Part shown: in pieces, positions 50,473-64,000 of the stretch | How positions within the stretch are numbered: position 1 is the stretch's first letter | Layout of the letters: each line of letters opens with the position of its first letter | Assembly: GCF_000195595.1 (NCBI RefSeq) | Contig: NZ_GL882538.1 | Coordinates: forward strand, 203,267-267,266 | Reading direction: 5' to 3' | Source: Actinomyces sp. oral taxon 170 str. F0386 | GTDB lineage: Bacteria; Actinomycetota; Actinomycetes; Actinomycetales; Actinomycetaceae | DNA length: 64,000 bases | The notes under the pieces: generated by a model | Databases searched by the model: none | Told to the model about the DNA's origin: nothing | What the model saw: the letters and a program-made list of their open reading frames with translations, nothing else | Made by a program: the position numbers and the translations under genes

Positions 50473-51467
50473 CCGCACACCCCAGCACGCGCTCCGGAGA
50501 ACCACTGACGCGACGCGGCCTGCTGACCGGCGTCGGCGCACTGGGCGGCCTGGTCGCGCTCAGTGCCTGCTCCAACACCGATCCCTTCGCCATCGACCGA
50601 GCCTCGGGAGGCTATTCCGGCGGCCCCATCATCATCGGCAGCCAGCAGTACTACTCCAACGAGATCATCGCCGAGCTCTACGCCCAGATGCTGGAGAAAG
50701 CGGGCCTGACCGTCACCCGGCAGTACCAGATCGGCCAGCGCGAGGTCTACCTGCCCGAGCTCGAGGCCGGCAAGATCCACGTCATCCCCGAGTACGGCGG
50801 CAATCTGCTGGAGTACTACAGCAAGACCGCCGGCTCAGGCAGCCCCTCCACCGCTACCGGCACCGCCGCCCCTTCCCGCGCCGCAAGCGACACCACTTCC
50901 ATTCAGGACACCCTGCTGACGACTCTGCCGCGCTCCCTGACCGTCCTGACCCCGGCCGAGGCCACGGATCAGGACTCACTGACCGTCACCCGGGCCACCG
51001 CCCAGGCCCACTCCCTGACCTCGATCGCAGACCTGGCCTCCCTGGGGCGGCCCATTACGATCGCCGCGAACTCCGAGTTCACCACCCGGCCCTATGGGCC
51101 CGAGGGGCTCAAGGCCGTCTACGGCGTCGAGGCCTCTGTCACGCCAGTAGAGGACTCCGGCGGGCCGCTGACCGTCAAGGCGCTCACTGACGGCACCGTC
51201 GACGTCGCCGACATCTACTCCTCGGACCCCGTCATCCAGACGCAGGACCTCGTCGTCCTGTCCGATCCCCAGATGCTCATCCTTCCGCAGAACGTCACCC
51301 CACTGGTGTCCGCCTCACTGCCCGCCATCGCGGTGACCGCCATCAACCGGGTCTCGGCTCTGCTGACCCCCGACGAGCTGCGCGCCCTCAACCAGCGCTC
51401 CACCGGTGAGGGACTGCGCTCCAAGGTCATCGCCACCGACTGGCTCACATCCAAGAAGCTCCTCTGA
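50469..51467 (+). CDS. OpuAC-type substrate-binding lipoprotein
   Basis: A 332-aa lipoprotein with a twin-arginine-like N-terminus (LTRRGLLTGV) and lipobox LSAC (about residue 34). The mature part has GPIIIGSQQYYSNEIIAELYAQ, VTRQYQIGQREVYLPELEAG and IPEYGGNLLEYY, as in quaternary-amine-binding OpuAC/OpuCC proteins. A Ser/Thr-rich insert of about 25 residues follows EYGGNLLEYY. Betaine, carnitine or choline are likely ligands by family. The start overlaps the permease stop. Confidence 0.9.
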   Translation: MTAHPSTRSGEPLTRRGLLTGVGALGGLVALSACSNTDPFAIDRASGGYSGGPIIIGSQQYYSNEIIAELYAQMLEKAGLTVTRQYQIGQREVYLPELEAGKIHVIPEYGGNLLEYYSKTAGSGSPSTATGTAAPSRAASDTTSIQDTLLTTLPRSLTVLTPAEATDQDSLTVTRATAQAHSLTSIADLASLGRPITIAANSEFTTRPYGPEGLKAVYGVEASVTPVEDSGGPLTVKALTDGTVDVADIYSSDPVIQTQDLVVLSDPQMLILPQNVTPLVSASLPAIAVTAINRVSALLTPDELRALNQRSTGEGLRSKVIATDWLTSKKLL

Positions 51468-51525
51468 ACGGCCTGCTCCGCCACCAGCATGCTCTCTTTT
51501 ACGCACTCACTCTCTTTCGGGAAGT

Positions 51526-51550
51526 GACTATGTGTGGGAGAGTATGGGTG
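51526..51550. promoter_or_regulatory. Direct-repeat operator candidate ahead of the Rossmann oxidoreductase
   Basis: GACTATGTGTG (51526-51536) and GAGTATGGGTG (51540-51550) match at 9 of 11 positions and start 14 bp apart, 31-55 bp before the ATG at 51581. The HxlR regulator encoded just downstream is an obvious candidate to bind here. Confidence 0.4.
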
Positions 51551-51580
51551 TTCGTCCACCAACAACACTAAGGAGCTCTC

Positions 51581-52204
51581 ATGTCAGTCCCCTCCATCTC
51601 CATCATCGGCGCCGGCAACATCGGATCAGCTGTCGCAGGTCTGGCGGTCAAGGCCGGCGCCAGCACTCAGGTCCTGGTACGCGACACCTCCAAGGTCACC
51701 GGCCTGTCGGGCGTCGAAGTCGCTGAGATCGGCTCGCCCCTGAGCGGCGACATCGTCGTCCTCGCCCTGCCCTACGCCGCCATCGACGACGTCATCGCTA
51801 CCTATGGCGCCAGGGCCTTCGCCGGCAAGGTTGTCGTCGACCCGACCAACCCCCTGGACTTCACCACCCTCGACTCTCTCGTTCCGGCCGGTAGCTCTGC
51901 GGCCGCCGAGCTCGCCGTGAGACTCCCGGATGCCCAGGTGGTCAAGGCTTTCAACACCGTCTTCGCCGCCGTCCTGGCGACCGGCACCGTCGGCGCTCGC
52001 CCGGCCACCGTCTTGGCCGCCTCCGACTCCGCGGAGGCCAAGACGAGCCTGCGTGCGCTCATCGAGGCCGCTGGACTGACGTGGGCAGACGCTGGCGAGC
52101 TCAAGCGGGCGGAGCGTCTGGAGGCGCTCGGCGCGCTGAACATCGCCCTGGCCGTCACTGAGCAGATCGGTTGGACCGGAGGCCTTGCCGTCGTGTCCGA
52201 GTGA
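51581..52204 (+). CDS. NAD(P)-binding reductase of the F420-dependent NADP reductase-like family
   Basis: A 207-aa Rossmann protein: SISIIGAGNIGSAVAGLAVKAG at the N-terminus, DIVVLALPYAAIDDVI, VVDPTNPLDF and VKAFNTVFA are hallmarks of the FNO/ProC-like NADPH oxidoreductases. Many members are misnamed F420 reductases; coenzyme F420 use is not shown here. AAGGAGCTCTC precedes the ATG. It lies just upstream of a HxlR regulator gene, a frequent pairing in redox-responsive units. Confidence 0.88.
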   Translation: MSVPSISIIGAGNIGSAVAGLAVKAGASTQVLVRDTSKVTGLSGVEVAEIGSPLSGDIVVLALPYAAIDDVIATYGARAFAGKVVVDPTNPLDFTTLDSLVPAGSSAAAELAVRLPDAQVVKAFNTVFAAVLATGTVGARPATVLAASDSAEAKTSLRALIEAAGLTWADAGELKRAERLEALGALNIALAVTEQIGWTGGLAVVSE

Positions 52205-52221
52205 GGCGCCCGGTTCGCAGG

Positions 52222-52227
52222 TAGCCT
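52222..52227 (+). promoter_or_regulatory. -10 box before a possible leaderless leader ORF
   Basis: TAGCCT ends 7 nt before the ATG at 52235, the same spacing as at the leaderless genes of this window. No -35 is clear. Confidence 0.35.
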
Positions 52228-52234
52228 GTCACCC

Positions 52235-52321
52235 ATGTCCGTCGTCGGGCGCTCACACTCATGGGCGCCCGACGACGGATCGGTGACCAAGCGCACGAGG
52301 AGACAACGTGGCCGATACTGA
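52235..52321 (+). CDS. Possible 28-codon leader ORF upstream of and overlapping the HxlR gene
   Basis: ATG at 52235 opens a 28-codon frame (MSVVGRSHSWAPDDG...) ending in TGA at 52319-52321, 14 bp inside the HxlR gene, in another frame. The frame carries both arms of a perfect 15-bp hairpin. If the TAGCCT box is a real promoter, ribosomes on this leaderless ORF would open the hairpin. This may be a chance reading frame. Confidence 0.3.
   Translation: MSVVGRSHSWAPDDGSVTKRTRRQRGRY
52238..52279 (+). terminator. Perfect 15-bp hairpin between oxidoreductase and HxlR genes
   Basis: Arms TCCGTCGTCGGGCGC (52238-52252) and GCGCCCGACGACGGA (52265-52279) with a 12-nt loop. No T-tract follows. It may end transcription of the upstream gene or act as an attenuator for the regulator gene. 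Confidence 0.65.
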
Positions 52322-52703
52322 GAAGCCGACCGGCATGGAGATGGCCCCCGACCCTTATAGCCGCAGCTGCCCCTCACGCCGCCTACTCAAGTCACTCGGG
52401 GACCTGTGGACCGTGCTCGTCGTCGGGGCGCTCCATCATGCGGACCAGCCGCAACGCTTCAAGGAGATATCGGCCCGAGTCGACGGCATCTCCACCAAAA
52501 TGCTCACCCAGACCCTACGGGGGCTTGAACGCGATGGCCTTCTCAAGCGCCATCAGTACCCTGAGATCCCGCCGCGAGTGACCTACGAGCTCACCGACTC
52601 GGGGCGGGGGTTGGCGGAGGCACTCGCTCAGGTCGAGACCTGGGCCACCGATCACCTCGGCACTGTCAGTGAGGCCCGGGCGCGCTATGACGCCGCCCAC
52701 TGA
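52308..52703 (+). CDS. HxlR-family transcriptional regulator
   Basis: A 131-aa winged-helix protein of the HxlR group (CPSRRLLKSLGDLWTVLVVGAL, ISTKMLTQTLRGLERDGLLKR, PRVTYELTDSGRGL). The CPS cysteine near residue 20 is at the place used for redox or electrophile sensing in several HxlR proteins. GTG has AGGAG about 5 nt upstream. It probably controls the upstream oxidoreductase and itself. Confidence 0.92.
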   Translation: MADTEKPTGMEMAPDPYSRSCPSRRLLKSLGDLWTVLVVGALHHADQPQRFKEISARVDGISTKMLTQTLRGLERDGLLKRHQYPEIPPRVTYELTDSGRGLAEALAQVETWATDHLGTVSEARARYDAAH

Positions 52704-52729
52704 GTACCCATTGTGCCCACTGAGCGCGT

Positions 52730-53320
52730 CTAGAGGTGCCGCCAGATCTCCACTCGCCAGCGCGCGTCCCCGGACACGGGGCGCCACTGACCCTCCGGGT
52801 CGGACAGTGCCGGATCGATGGCCCACTCCTGTGTGCTGATCCCCGGTGCGCGCACCAGCGCCGAGGCGGGCAGACCGCGCTCGCGGGCCCGCTCGGTGGC
52901 ATCCAGATCCAAGACGCTGACAACGAGCACATCGGGCAGACCTTCGGCCAGGGCCTGCCCGTAGACGCTGCCGCCGCCGATCACCCACAGGCGCGGTAGC
53001 CCTACGGCCGCCCCTTCACGGGGGTCGTGACCCAGTTCCGCGGCCAGGTCCCGCGCCGCGACCGAGAGCCCCTCGCGCAGCGAACCGGCACGGATCGCGC
53101 CCTCGGCCTGCCAGAACCGGTCGCGGGTGAGGACCACGTTGCGCCGACCGGGCAGGGCGCCCCCGAGCGACTCCCAGGTGGTACGACCCATGACCAGCCC
53201 GGAGCCCATGGTCGTGGCCTTGAAGTGGGCGAAGTCGGCGGGCACGCGCCACAGCATGTCGCCGTCGGCCCCCAGGAGGCCAGTCACGTCCTGGGCCCAG
53301 ATCATTCCCAGGCCGCTCAT
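52730..53320 (-). CDS. folA: Dihydrofolate reductase
   Basis: A 196-aa NADPH-dependent enzyme that regenerates tetrahydrofolate. [33 protein letters not shown] holds the adenine and folate loops (Asp/Trp region), GRTTWESLG and [14 protein letters not shown] the NADPH site. It is slightly longer than the usual 160-170 aa because of an insert around 95-110. It overlaps thyA by 4 bp; both serve dTMP synthesis. Confidence 0.95.
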   Translation of the reverse strand: MSGLGMIWAQDVTGLLGADGDMLWRVPADFAHFKATTMGSGLVMGRTTWESLGGALPGRRNVVLTRDRFWQAEGAIRAGSLREGLSVAARDLAAELGHDPREGAAVGLPRLWVIGGGSVYGQALAEGLPDVLVVSVLDLDATERARERGLPASALVRAPGISTQEWAIDPALSDPEGQWRPVSGDARWRVEIWRHL

Positions 53321-54207
53321 ACCGCGACCGGGGCCTTGATCGCGGGATGATGCTCATAGCCCTGGGAAGCATCGATGTCATCCATGTCGTAGGCGTCGAT
53401 GGACGCGGCACGCTCCAGGCGCAGCGTCGGGAAGGGGTATGCGCTCGGCACCCGGGAGAGCTGGGTGCGGACCTGCTCGACGTGGTTGTTGTAGATATGG
53501 CAGTCCCCGCCGGTCCACACCAGCTCACCGGGATCCAGGCCCGCCTGCTGGGCGAGCATGTGGGTGAGCAACGCGTAGGAGGCGATGTTGAAGGGCACCC
53601 CCAGGAACAGGTCGGCACTGCGCTGATAGATCTGCAGGCTCAAGCGGCCATCGGCCGCATAGCACTGGAAGAAGGCGTGGCAGGGGGCCAGTGCCATAGA
53701 GCTCAGATCGGAGACGTTCCAGGCCGACACCAGCATGCGCCGCGAGTCCGGGTCGGTGCGCAGCGTGTTGATGAGCCCGGCGATCTGGTCGATGGCGCCC
53801 CCGTCACATGTGGGCCAGGAGCGCCACTGCGAACCGTAGACCGGCCCCAGCTCACCGGCATTGTCAGCCCACTCGTCCCAGATCGTGATGCCCCGTTCCT
53901 GGAGCCAGCGCACGTTCGTGTCTCCGCGCAGGAACCACAGCAGCTCGCCCTTGACGGCCTTCATGGCCACGAACTTCGTGGTGATACGGGGGAATCCCCG
54001 TGCCAGGTCGTAGCGCAGTTGACGGGCGAAGAGCGAGTGGGTCCCGGTGCCGGTGCGGTCCGATTTCAGGGCACCGTTGGTCAGGACGTCGGCCAGCAGG
54101 TTCTCGTAGGCGACGTCGACACCTGGCGGGGGGACGAGCCCCATCTGCTCCAGGGCCGGGTACCGGGCGGCCGCCGACGTCGGCCCGGGTGCGCCGGTGT
54201 CGCTCAT
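53317..54207 (-). CDS. thyA: Thymidylate synthase
   Basis: A 296-aa folate-dependent enzyme converting dUMP to dTMP. The catalytic cysteine is Cys176 in [32 protein letters not shown] and the terminal AVxV-type end are typical. An N-terminal extension of about 25 residues is present. It is coupled by 4-bp overlaps to the EcsC gene upstream and to folA downstream. Confidence 0.96.
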   Translation of the reverse strand: MSDTGAPGPTSAAARYPALEQMGLVPPPGVDVAYENLLADVLTNGALKSDRTGTGTHSLFARQLRYDLARGFPRITTKFVAMKAVKGELLWFLRGDTNVRWLQERGITIWDEWADNAGELGPVYGSQWRSWPTCDGGAIDQIAGLINTLRTDPDSRRMLVSAWNVSDLSSMALAPCHAFFQCYAADGRLSLQIYQRSADLFLGVPFNIASYALLTHMLAQQAGLDPGELVWTGGDCHIYNNHVEQVRTQLSRVPSAYPFPTLRLERAASIDAYDMDDIDASQGYEHHPAIKAPVAV

Positions 54208-54920
54208 ACGTCGATCACCTCGACGCTGGGGTCGTTCATATCACTGATGTAGGTGCTGGGGCCGCCCAGGACGAGCTGCGGCCCGAGCGCGGCCTGCGCG
54301 CCTTCAATGACCTGATTGGCCAGTGCCCGCCCGCCGGACCAGCCGATGGCGGCTCCGATCCCGAAGGGGATGAGACGCCCCAGTGCCAGCGCCCCGCCCT
54401 TGGCGGCCGACCGCTTGGCCACCCGCTTGATGAGGCGGGCGTTGATCGACTTCACCGTTGGCAGCGGCATCTGCATGAGTACCTGCGCCGCCCAGAACAT
54501 CGTGGACAGCCCCAGCTGGCCCTGGACCGCCTCGGAGCCCTCCTTGCCCAAGAGCGCGGACAGGACCAGCGCCCGACGGCGCTCGGCGTCGACCACATGG
54601 ATCCCCTGGATCTCCGCCACCGTCAGCACGTAGGTGACGGCCGAGGCGATGAAGGCGGCACTCTGCCCCACTGTCAGAGCGGCCGCCGCGCCTGTGCTGA
54701 TCGCCGGCAGGGCTGCGGAGGCCCCGACGGCGCCCGATGACAGTCCCGCATCCCGCCGGAAGCGGGAGGCGGCCATCTCGACGAGCTCGGCTGCGTCCGC
54801 TCCGGGACGGTCCCGGCGCATCCGCGCCGCGCGTTCCTCGATGCGGGCCGCCGGGATGGCGATGGCCTTGTCCAGGGCTCGTTCCAGCGCGGTGGAGCGC
54901 CCAGAGCCGGAGGCGTTCAC
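54204..54920 (-). CDS. EcsC-like membrane-associated protein
   Basis: A 238-aa protein I place with EcsC-like proteins from the layout: a basic N-terminus, Ala/Gly-rich hydrophobic stretches (about 80-120 and 195-220), and [24 protein letters not shown]. The function of EcsC proteins is unknown. GTG at 54920 has AGGAG 7 nt upstream. It heads the EcsC-thyA-folA operon, though no functional link to folate is evident. Confidence 0.7.
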   Translation of the reverse strand: MNASGSGRSTALERALDKAIAIPAARIEERAARMRRDRPGADAAELVEMAASRFRRDAGLSSGAVGASAALPAISTGAAAALTVGQSAAFIASAVTYVLTVAEIQGIHVVDAERRRALVLSALLGKEGSEAVQGQLGLSTMFWAAQVLMQMPLPTVKSINARLIKRVAKRSAAKGGALALGRLIPFGIGAAIGWSGGRALANQVIEGAQAALGPQLVLGGPSTYISDMNDPSVEVIDV

Positions 54921-54987
54921 GGTTGTCTCCTCATGTGCGTGTCAGACGGCGACGATGGCGGGCGGGGCAGTGGGGGGCGCCGAGCGC

Positions 54988-55434
54988 TCAGTCCTCGTCG
55001 GGGTCGACGATCGTCGTCGTGTAGGTGGCGCCGTGCTCGACGGTGTGCCCCACAGTGCAGTGGCGGTCGACCGCGCTCGCCACCCTCTGGTCGAGCAGCT
55101 TTCTCTGGTCGGCGTCGAGCGAGGACAGATCGGCGACGATCTCGACTTGGAAGGACTCATAACGCTCCTCGGCGTCGTTCTTGACCGAGGAGCAGCCCAC
55201 TGTGGCCTCGAAGTCTTCGCCCAGGGCCTTGGCCAGGCGGTGGTCTGCCGAGAGGGTGTTGCAGGTGGCCAGCGCGATTTTCATCAGCTCACCGGGGGAG
55301 AACTCGCCTGGGCCCATGCCGACGCGCACCTCGGCGCCGGCGGAGTTACGGCCGATGTACTGACGGGTGCCCGTGCGCTCAGCCCACACGGCGCCGGCGG
55401 GGCTGGGGGAGGCAGGGGTGCTTGATGTGCTCAT
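54988..55434 (-). CDS. OsmC/Ohr-family protein
   Basis: A 148-aa OsmC-like peroxidase fold: SPGELMKIALATCNTLSADHRLA includes the first redox cysteine, and VGCSSVKND the second. These two cysteines reduce organic hydroperoxides in the family. The ATG at 55434 is used; a weak CACGAT box is 6 nt upstream. It is 67 bp upstream of the EcsC operon, and likely a separate unit. Confidence 0.9.
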   Translation of the reverse strand: MSTSSTPASPSPAGAVWAERTGTRQYIGRNSAGAEVRVGMGPGEFSPGELMKIALATCNTLSADHRLAKALGEDFEATVGCSSVKNDAEERYESFQVEIVADLSSLDADQRKLLDQRVASAVDRHCTVGHTVEHGATYTTTIVDPDED

Positions 55435-55489
55435 GGCGAGATCGTGCCATGAAACGCCCAGTAAGCCAGGCTCTGAACCCATGTACGCG

Positions 55490-55528
55490 CCCGTGCTGCG
55501 CGGTTGGCGGACAGGAGCGCAGCACGGG
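55490..55528 (-). terminator. Hairpin after the DUF2505 gene
   Basis: Perfect 12-bp arms CCCGTGCTGCGC and GCGCAGCACGGG with a 15-nt loop lie between the DUF2505 stop and the OsmC start, both on the minus strand. No T-tract. Confidence 0.65.
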
Positions 55529-55561
55529 AATAGACGCCGGAAGCGACTCGTTGAAACCGCC

Positions 55562-56083
55562 TCAGTGCTCGGCGAGCCAGGCGACGGCGCGGCGCTCCTC
55601 ATCGGCCACGACCCTGTCCACCATGCCCATGGCCTTCTCCTCGATGGTCTTGCCCAACAGAGGCACGGTGACATTGAGATCGACGTCGACGGTGACCGTG
55701 GTGCCCTGAGTTGAGGCGGAGGCCTCAGTGCTCTCAGCGGCTGCAGCCATGGTTGAGATGGCGGTGACCTTGACCGGGGCGCCCTTGACGGTCACGTCGT
55801 ATCCGCCCGAGCGTGAACCGTCATCCTTCGGCTCGCCCCAGGACTCGGCCACGGTGAAGGACACCGCGGAGCGCACGAATCGCGAGGCGACCGAGGGCAG
55901 CTGAGAGGGCTGGATGCTCCCGGCGATGGTGGCGACGAATCCCTGTCCTCGCTGGGCGACGTCGATCGAGGCGTCCTCGAGCCCGGCTCGTGTGACCCGT
56001 TCCTCCTGGTAGGCGGGGTCGGCGAGCATCTGGGCGGTGCGCGCCGGGTCTGCGGGATAGGTGATGGCGATGGTCTTCCTCAT
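55562..56083 (-). CDS. DUF2505 domain protein
   Basis: A 173-aa protein of the actinobacterial DUF2505 family, probably with a START/SRPBCC-like fold: ITYPADPARTAQMLADPAYQEERVTRAG at the N-terminus and IEEKAMGMVDRVVADEERRAVAWL at the end. It has no signal peptide. Role unknown; a hydrophobic-ligand pocket is possible for the fold. It is divergent from pdtaS. Confidence 0.85.
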   Translation of the reverse strand: MRKTIAITYPADPARTAQMLADPAYQEERVTRAGLEDASIDVAQRGQGFVATIAGSIQPSQLPSVASRFVRSAVSFTVAESWGEPKDDGSRSGGYDVTVKGAPVKVTAISTMAAAAESTEASASTQGTTVTVDVDLNVTVPLLGKTIEEKAMGMVDRVVADEERRAVAWLAEH

Positions 56084-56248
56084 GCCGTGATCCTGTCATG
56101 TTCTGGTGGTTCGAAGCACGTTCTGGGCGCGGCGTGACGGTCGCTGCGGCAGACCTTCGCAAGGTTGACCGTGTCTGCGATCGAGGCCTGAACATGTGTC
56201 CTGCTTAGCAATTAGCCGGCTCAACGAGCCGGGCTCGCTCACTGCCGA

Positions 56249-56254
56249 TAACCT
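56249..56254 (+). promoter_or_regulatory. -10 box of leaderless pdtaS promoter
   Basis: TAACCT ends 6 nt before the GTG at 56261. TGAGAG lies between but sits directly against the start, too close to act as a Shine-Dalgarno. Confidence 0.5.
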
Positions 56255-56260
56255 TGAGAG

Positions 56261-57736
56261 GTGCCTAATCTTCTGCCTAGCGCCCTCAGAGACGCAGTCG
56301 ACCTTGCTGAGGCCGACCTCGACTGGATCCACCAGCTGGTGGCCGACTGGCAGCTGATTGCGGACCTATCCACCTCCGACCTGGTCCTGTGGGTGCGTAC
56401 CCGTGCGGGGCGTTTCATTGCCGCCGGACACACTCGCCCCTCGGGCGGAACCACCGTCCACCTCGAGGACGTCATCGGGCGGCGGATGCCGGCCTCGCGC
56501 GAGGCCATGGCCATGGAGTCGCTGTCCACCGCTCAGATCCAGGACGCCGCCGAGCCCTACTGGACCGGAACAGCTGCGGTCCAGGAGGAGTACATCCCGG
56601 TCGTCCACGCCGGTACGCCGATCGCTGTCGTCACCCGGGAGACCTCCGTGGGCGTCATCCGGGGCGGGCGCATTGTCGAGCGGGAGATGGAGGAGATCGC
56701 CGAGGTCCTCTGCCATATGACCGCAGCGGGAGATTTCCCCATTCAAGGCGCCGGTACCACGATCCGTCACGGCACCCCGCGCGTGGCCGACGGTGTCCTG
56801 CGCCTGGACGAGGAAGGCCGCATCATCTACGTCAGCCCCAACGGGCGCTCCTGTTTCCACCGCCTGGGCATCGAGGGCGAGCTGAAGGGTATTCAACTCG
56901 CAGAAGCCGTCACCTCGATCATTCCCGCCCGTACCCCCGTGGACGAGACCCTGGCCGTGGTCCTCATGGGACGGCAGGCCTGGCTCACCGAGGTCGAGGT
57001 CGAAGGGGTCTTCCTGTCGCTGCGTTCCATACCTCTGACTCGGGCCGGGCGCCGCTCCGGGGCGGCGCTCCTGGTTCGCGATGTCACCGAGGTGCGTCGG
57101 CGTGAGCAGGTCCTGCTCAACAAGGACGCCACCATTCGCGAGGTCCACCACCGGGTCAAGAACAACCTGCAGACGGTCTCCGCGCTGCTGCGCATGCAGG
57201 CGCGTCGTGCCACGAACGAGGAGACCCGTCAGGCGCTGTCGGAGGCCGAACGACGCGTGACCACGATCGCCACCGTCCATGACGCCCTGAGTCACAACGT
57301 GGACGAGCGGGTTGACTTCGATGACGTGTTCTCGTCCATCCTGCGCATGGCGGCGGTCGTGGCCTCACCAACAGGTCAGGTCAGCACCAGGCTGGAAGGC
57401 TCCTTCGGCATCGTCGACGCCGATACCGCCCAGGCGCTGGCCACCGTGCTGGCCGAGCTGGTCACCAACGCCGTCGAGCACGGCCTCGACGGACGAGACG
57501 GTCGAGTAACGGTGAAGGCCTGCCGGGATGAGGGCCAGCTCGAGGTTCACGTCATAGATAACGGCGCAGGCCTTGCACCGGATACTCTCATGACCGGTCT
57601 GGGAACGCGGATCGTCACCACACTCGTGCGCGGGGAGCTGCGCGGAAGCATCGACTGGGAACCTCTGAGCGGGGGAGGCACCGACGTCGTCATTCACGCT
57701 CGCCTTAACCAGAGAGCCTCCAGGAGTGAAACCTGA
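56261..57736 (+). CDS. pdtaS: PdtaS-type sensor histidine kinase
   Basis: A 491-aa soluble kinase with an N-terminal GAF-like domain (about 1-150), a PAS-like domain (about 175-275), a HisKA_2 dimerisation helix with VHHRVKNNLQTVSALL (His296/His297) and a C-terminal ATPase domain (LVTNAVEHGLDG, DNGAGL, GLGTRIV). This is the layout of actinobacterial PdtaS, which phosphorylates the RNA-binding antiterminator PdtaR. The partner is not in the window. The neighbour whiB1 repeats the order seen in mycobacteria. Confidence 0.92.
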   Translation: MPNLLPSALRDAVDLAEADLDWIHQLVADWQLIADLSTSDLVLWVRTRAGRFIAAGHTRPSGGTTVHLEDVIGRRMPASREAMAMESLSTAQIQDAAEPYWTGTAAVQEEYIPVVHAGTPIAVVTRETSVGVIRGGRIVEREMEEIAEVLCHMTAAGDFPIQGAGTTIRHGTPRVADGVLRLDEEGRIIYVSPNGRSCFHRLGIEGELKGIQLAEAVTSIIPARTPVDETLAVVLMGRQAWLTEVEVEGVFLSLRSIPLTRAGRRSGAALLVRDVTEVRRREQVLLNKDATIREVHHRVKNNLQTVSALLRMQARRATNEETRQALSEAERRVTTIATVHDALSHNVDERVDFDDVFSSILRMAAVVASPTGQVSTRLEGSFGIVDADTAQALATVLAELVTNAVEHGLDGRDGRVTVKACRDEGQLEVHVIDNGAGLAPDTLMTGLGTRIVTTLVRGELRGSIDWEPLSGGGTDVVIHARLNQRASRSET

Positions 57737-57776
57737 CGTTCGATTCCCGGCTATCGAAAACATTGGGACTGACAAA

Positions 57777-57810
57777 ACGGCGTTCGCACGATTATTCGTG
57801 CGAACGCCGT
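57777..57810. terminator. Strong bidirectional terminator between pdtaS and whiB1
   Basis: Perfect 15-bp arms (ACGGCGTTCGCACGA and its complement) with a 4-nt loop. On the minus strand the arm is followed by TTTTG, giving a partial T-tract for whiB1. Confidence 0.9.
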
Positions 57811-57833
57811 GGCGTGAAGAACTCAATCGGTTT

Positions 57834-58082
57834 TCAGGACGACCTGCGGGCGCGAGCTGCGCGACGCTTGAGGGAACGACGCTCGTCCTCACTCATGCCT
57901 CCCCAGACACCGGCGTCCTGGCCGTTCTCCAGCGCCCACTTCAGGCAGGTGTCCACCACCTCGCAACGGCCGCACACCTCTTTCGCCTTGGCGATCTGGG
58001 CAATGGCGGGACCGGTGTTTCCCACAGGGAAGAAGAGCTCCGGGTCGACGGTGAGACATGCGGCTTGGCTGCGCCAGTCCAT
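57834..58082 (-). CDS. whiB1: WhiB1-type iron-sulfur transcription factor
   Basis: An 82-aa Wbl protein: Cys9, Cys37, Cys40 and Cys46 should bind a 4Fe-4S cluster, DPELFFPVGNTGPA is the WhiB1-type segment, GVWGG is at 58-62 and the tail is basic for DNA binding. WhiB1 binds the primary sigma factor and responds to nitric oxide in other actinobacteria. The ATG at 58082 has GAAGGGGG upstream; an in-frame ATG lies 21 bp earlier. The gene order with pdtaS supports the WhiB1 assignment. Confidence 0.93.
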   Translation of the reverse strand: MDWRSQAACLTVDPELFFPVGNTGPAIAQIAKAKEVCGRCEVVDTCLKWALENGQDAGVWGGMSEDERRSLKRRAARARRSS

Positions 58083-58287
58083 AAGGGCCCCCTTCAAGGT
58101 CATCGGTCATGCGGCTATCGCCGGTCCGGCTTGTCAGGGCTCGGCGGCCACGTCTGAGAACAACTTTCACATGGCGGGGGGCGGTGGGCAAGACCTCGAT
58201 CGTGAGACCTGCGCCGATACCCTGTCGTGATCCTCACAGGATGTGGGAGTGTTGAGATAACGCTACTTCCATTATTGAGAATACCTG

Positions 58288-64000
<5,713 letters not shown>

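Noticed and set aside
57738-57756. GTTCGATTCCCGGC resembling a tRNA T-arm after pdtaS
   Set aside because: It follows coding sequence directly, with no acceptor, D or anticodon stem upstream.
58227-58237. GTGATCCTCAC as a possible CRP site for whiB1
   Set aside because: CRP/GlxR sites need a 6-bp centre (TGTGA-N6-TCACA); here the half-sites are only 3 bp apart.

Overview
The window is about 64 kb of very GC-rich DNA with almost continuous coding. A WhiB1-type regulator beside a PdtaS-type kinase, a DUF3117 protein, a DUF6157 protein, an EcsC-like protein and an LAQTG sortase substrate mark it as an actinobacterium. The gene set (NupA/Bmp nucleoside importer, tannase-like lipoprotein, zinc/manganese ABC operon, cytosine permease with PNP) fits Actinomyces or a close relative in Actinomycetaceae; the genus is an inference. 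No rRNA, tRNA, CRISPR array, insertion sequence or prophage was found.

Layout. 1-9.2 kb: a nucleoside uptake and catabolism operon (Bmp lipoprotein, ATPase, two permeases, cdd, deoA, C39-like protein), then a visibly lower-GC patch with a small membrane protein and a VOC protein, then deoC. 9.2-13.5 kb: a symmetric intergenic repeat and a four-gene Zn/Mn ABC importer. 13.4-22.4 kb: DUF6157, AraC regulator, phosphosugar mutase, dapE, LOG protein, DUF3117, O-methyltransferase, tatB, mrp. 22.4-34.6 kb: DUF1003 and MgtE-N/CBS pair, stress protein, TIM-barrel protein, CDF metal exporter with its ArsR regulator, aminopeptidase P, Gfo/Idh/MocA oxidoreductase, PHP phosphoesterase, MarC, DEAD-box helicase, ferritin-like protein. 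34.8-40.6 kb: LAQTG surface protein, membrane-anchored RCC1 protein, CsbD, NCS1 permease with purine nucleoside phosphorylase, SnoaL-like protein with divergent TetR. 40.7-48 kb: fumC, tannase-like lipoprotein, and two closely related DeoR regulators, each divergent from a small plus-strand gene, then a quinone-oxidoreductase-like protein. 48.1-52.7 kb: an OpuC-type compatible-solute ABC operon, a Rossmann oxidoreductase and a HxlR regulator. 52.7-64 kb: folA-thyA-EcsC operon, OsmC, DUF2505, pdtaS, whiB1, a 1247-aa FHA/FtsK triple-ATPase protein, and the start of ligA (cut by the window end).

How the parts work together. Nucleosides taken up by the first operon are deaminated (cdd), phosphorolysed (deoA) and the deoxyribose phosphate is cleaved (deoC); a second salvage unit (base permease plus PNP) lies at 37-39.5 kb. 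Metal balance is served by an importer (9.5-13.5 kb) and an exporter with its own sensor (26-27.4 kb).

The most notable signals are regulatory. At least thirteen transcription units have a TANNNT -10 hexamer ending only 6-7 nt before an ATG or GTG and no Shine-Dalgarno, so leaderless mRNA looks like a main mode of expression here. The two DeoR modules share a promoter with TGATC(G/A) boxes exactly 32 bp apart in both copies. A possible leaderless 28-codon ORF holding a 15-bp perfect hairpin runs into the HxlR gene. A 113-bp dyad-symmetric repeat sits ahead of the metal importer. Palindromic operator candidates overlap the promoters of the metal importer, the arsR-type gene and the tetR gene.
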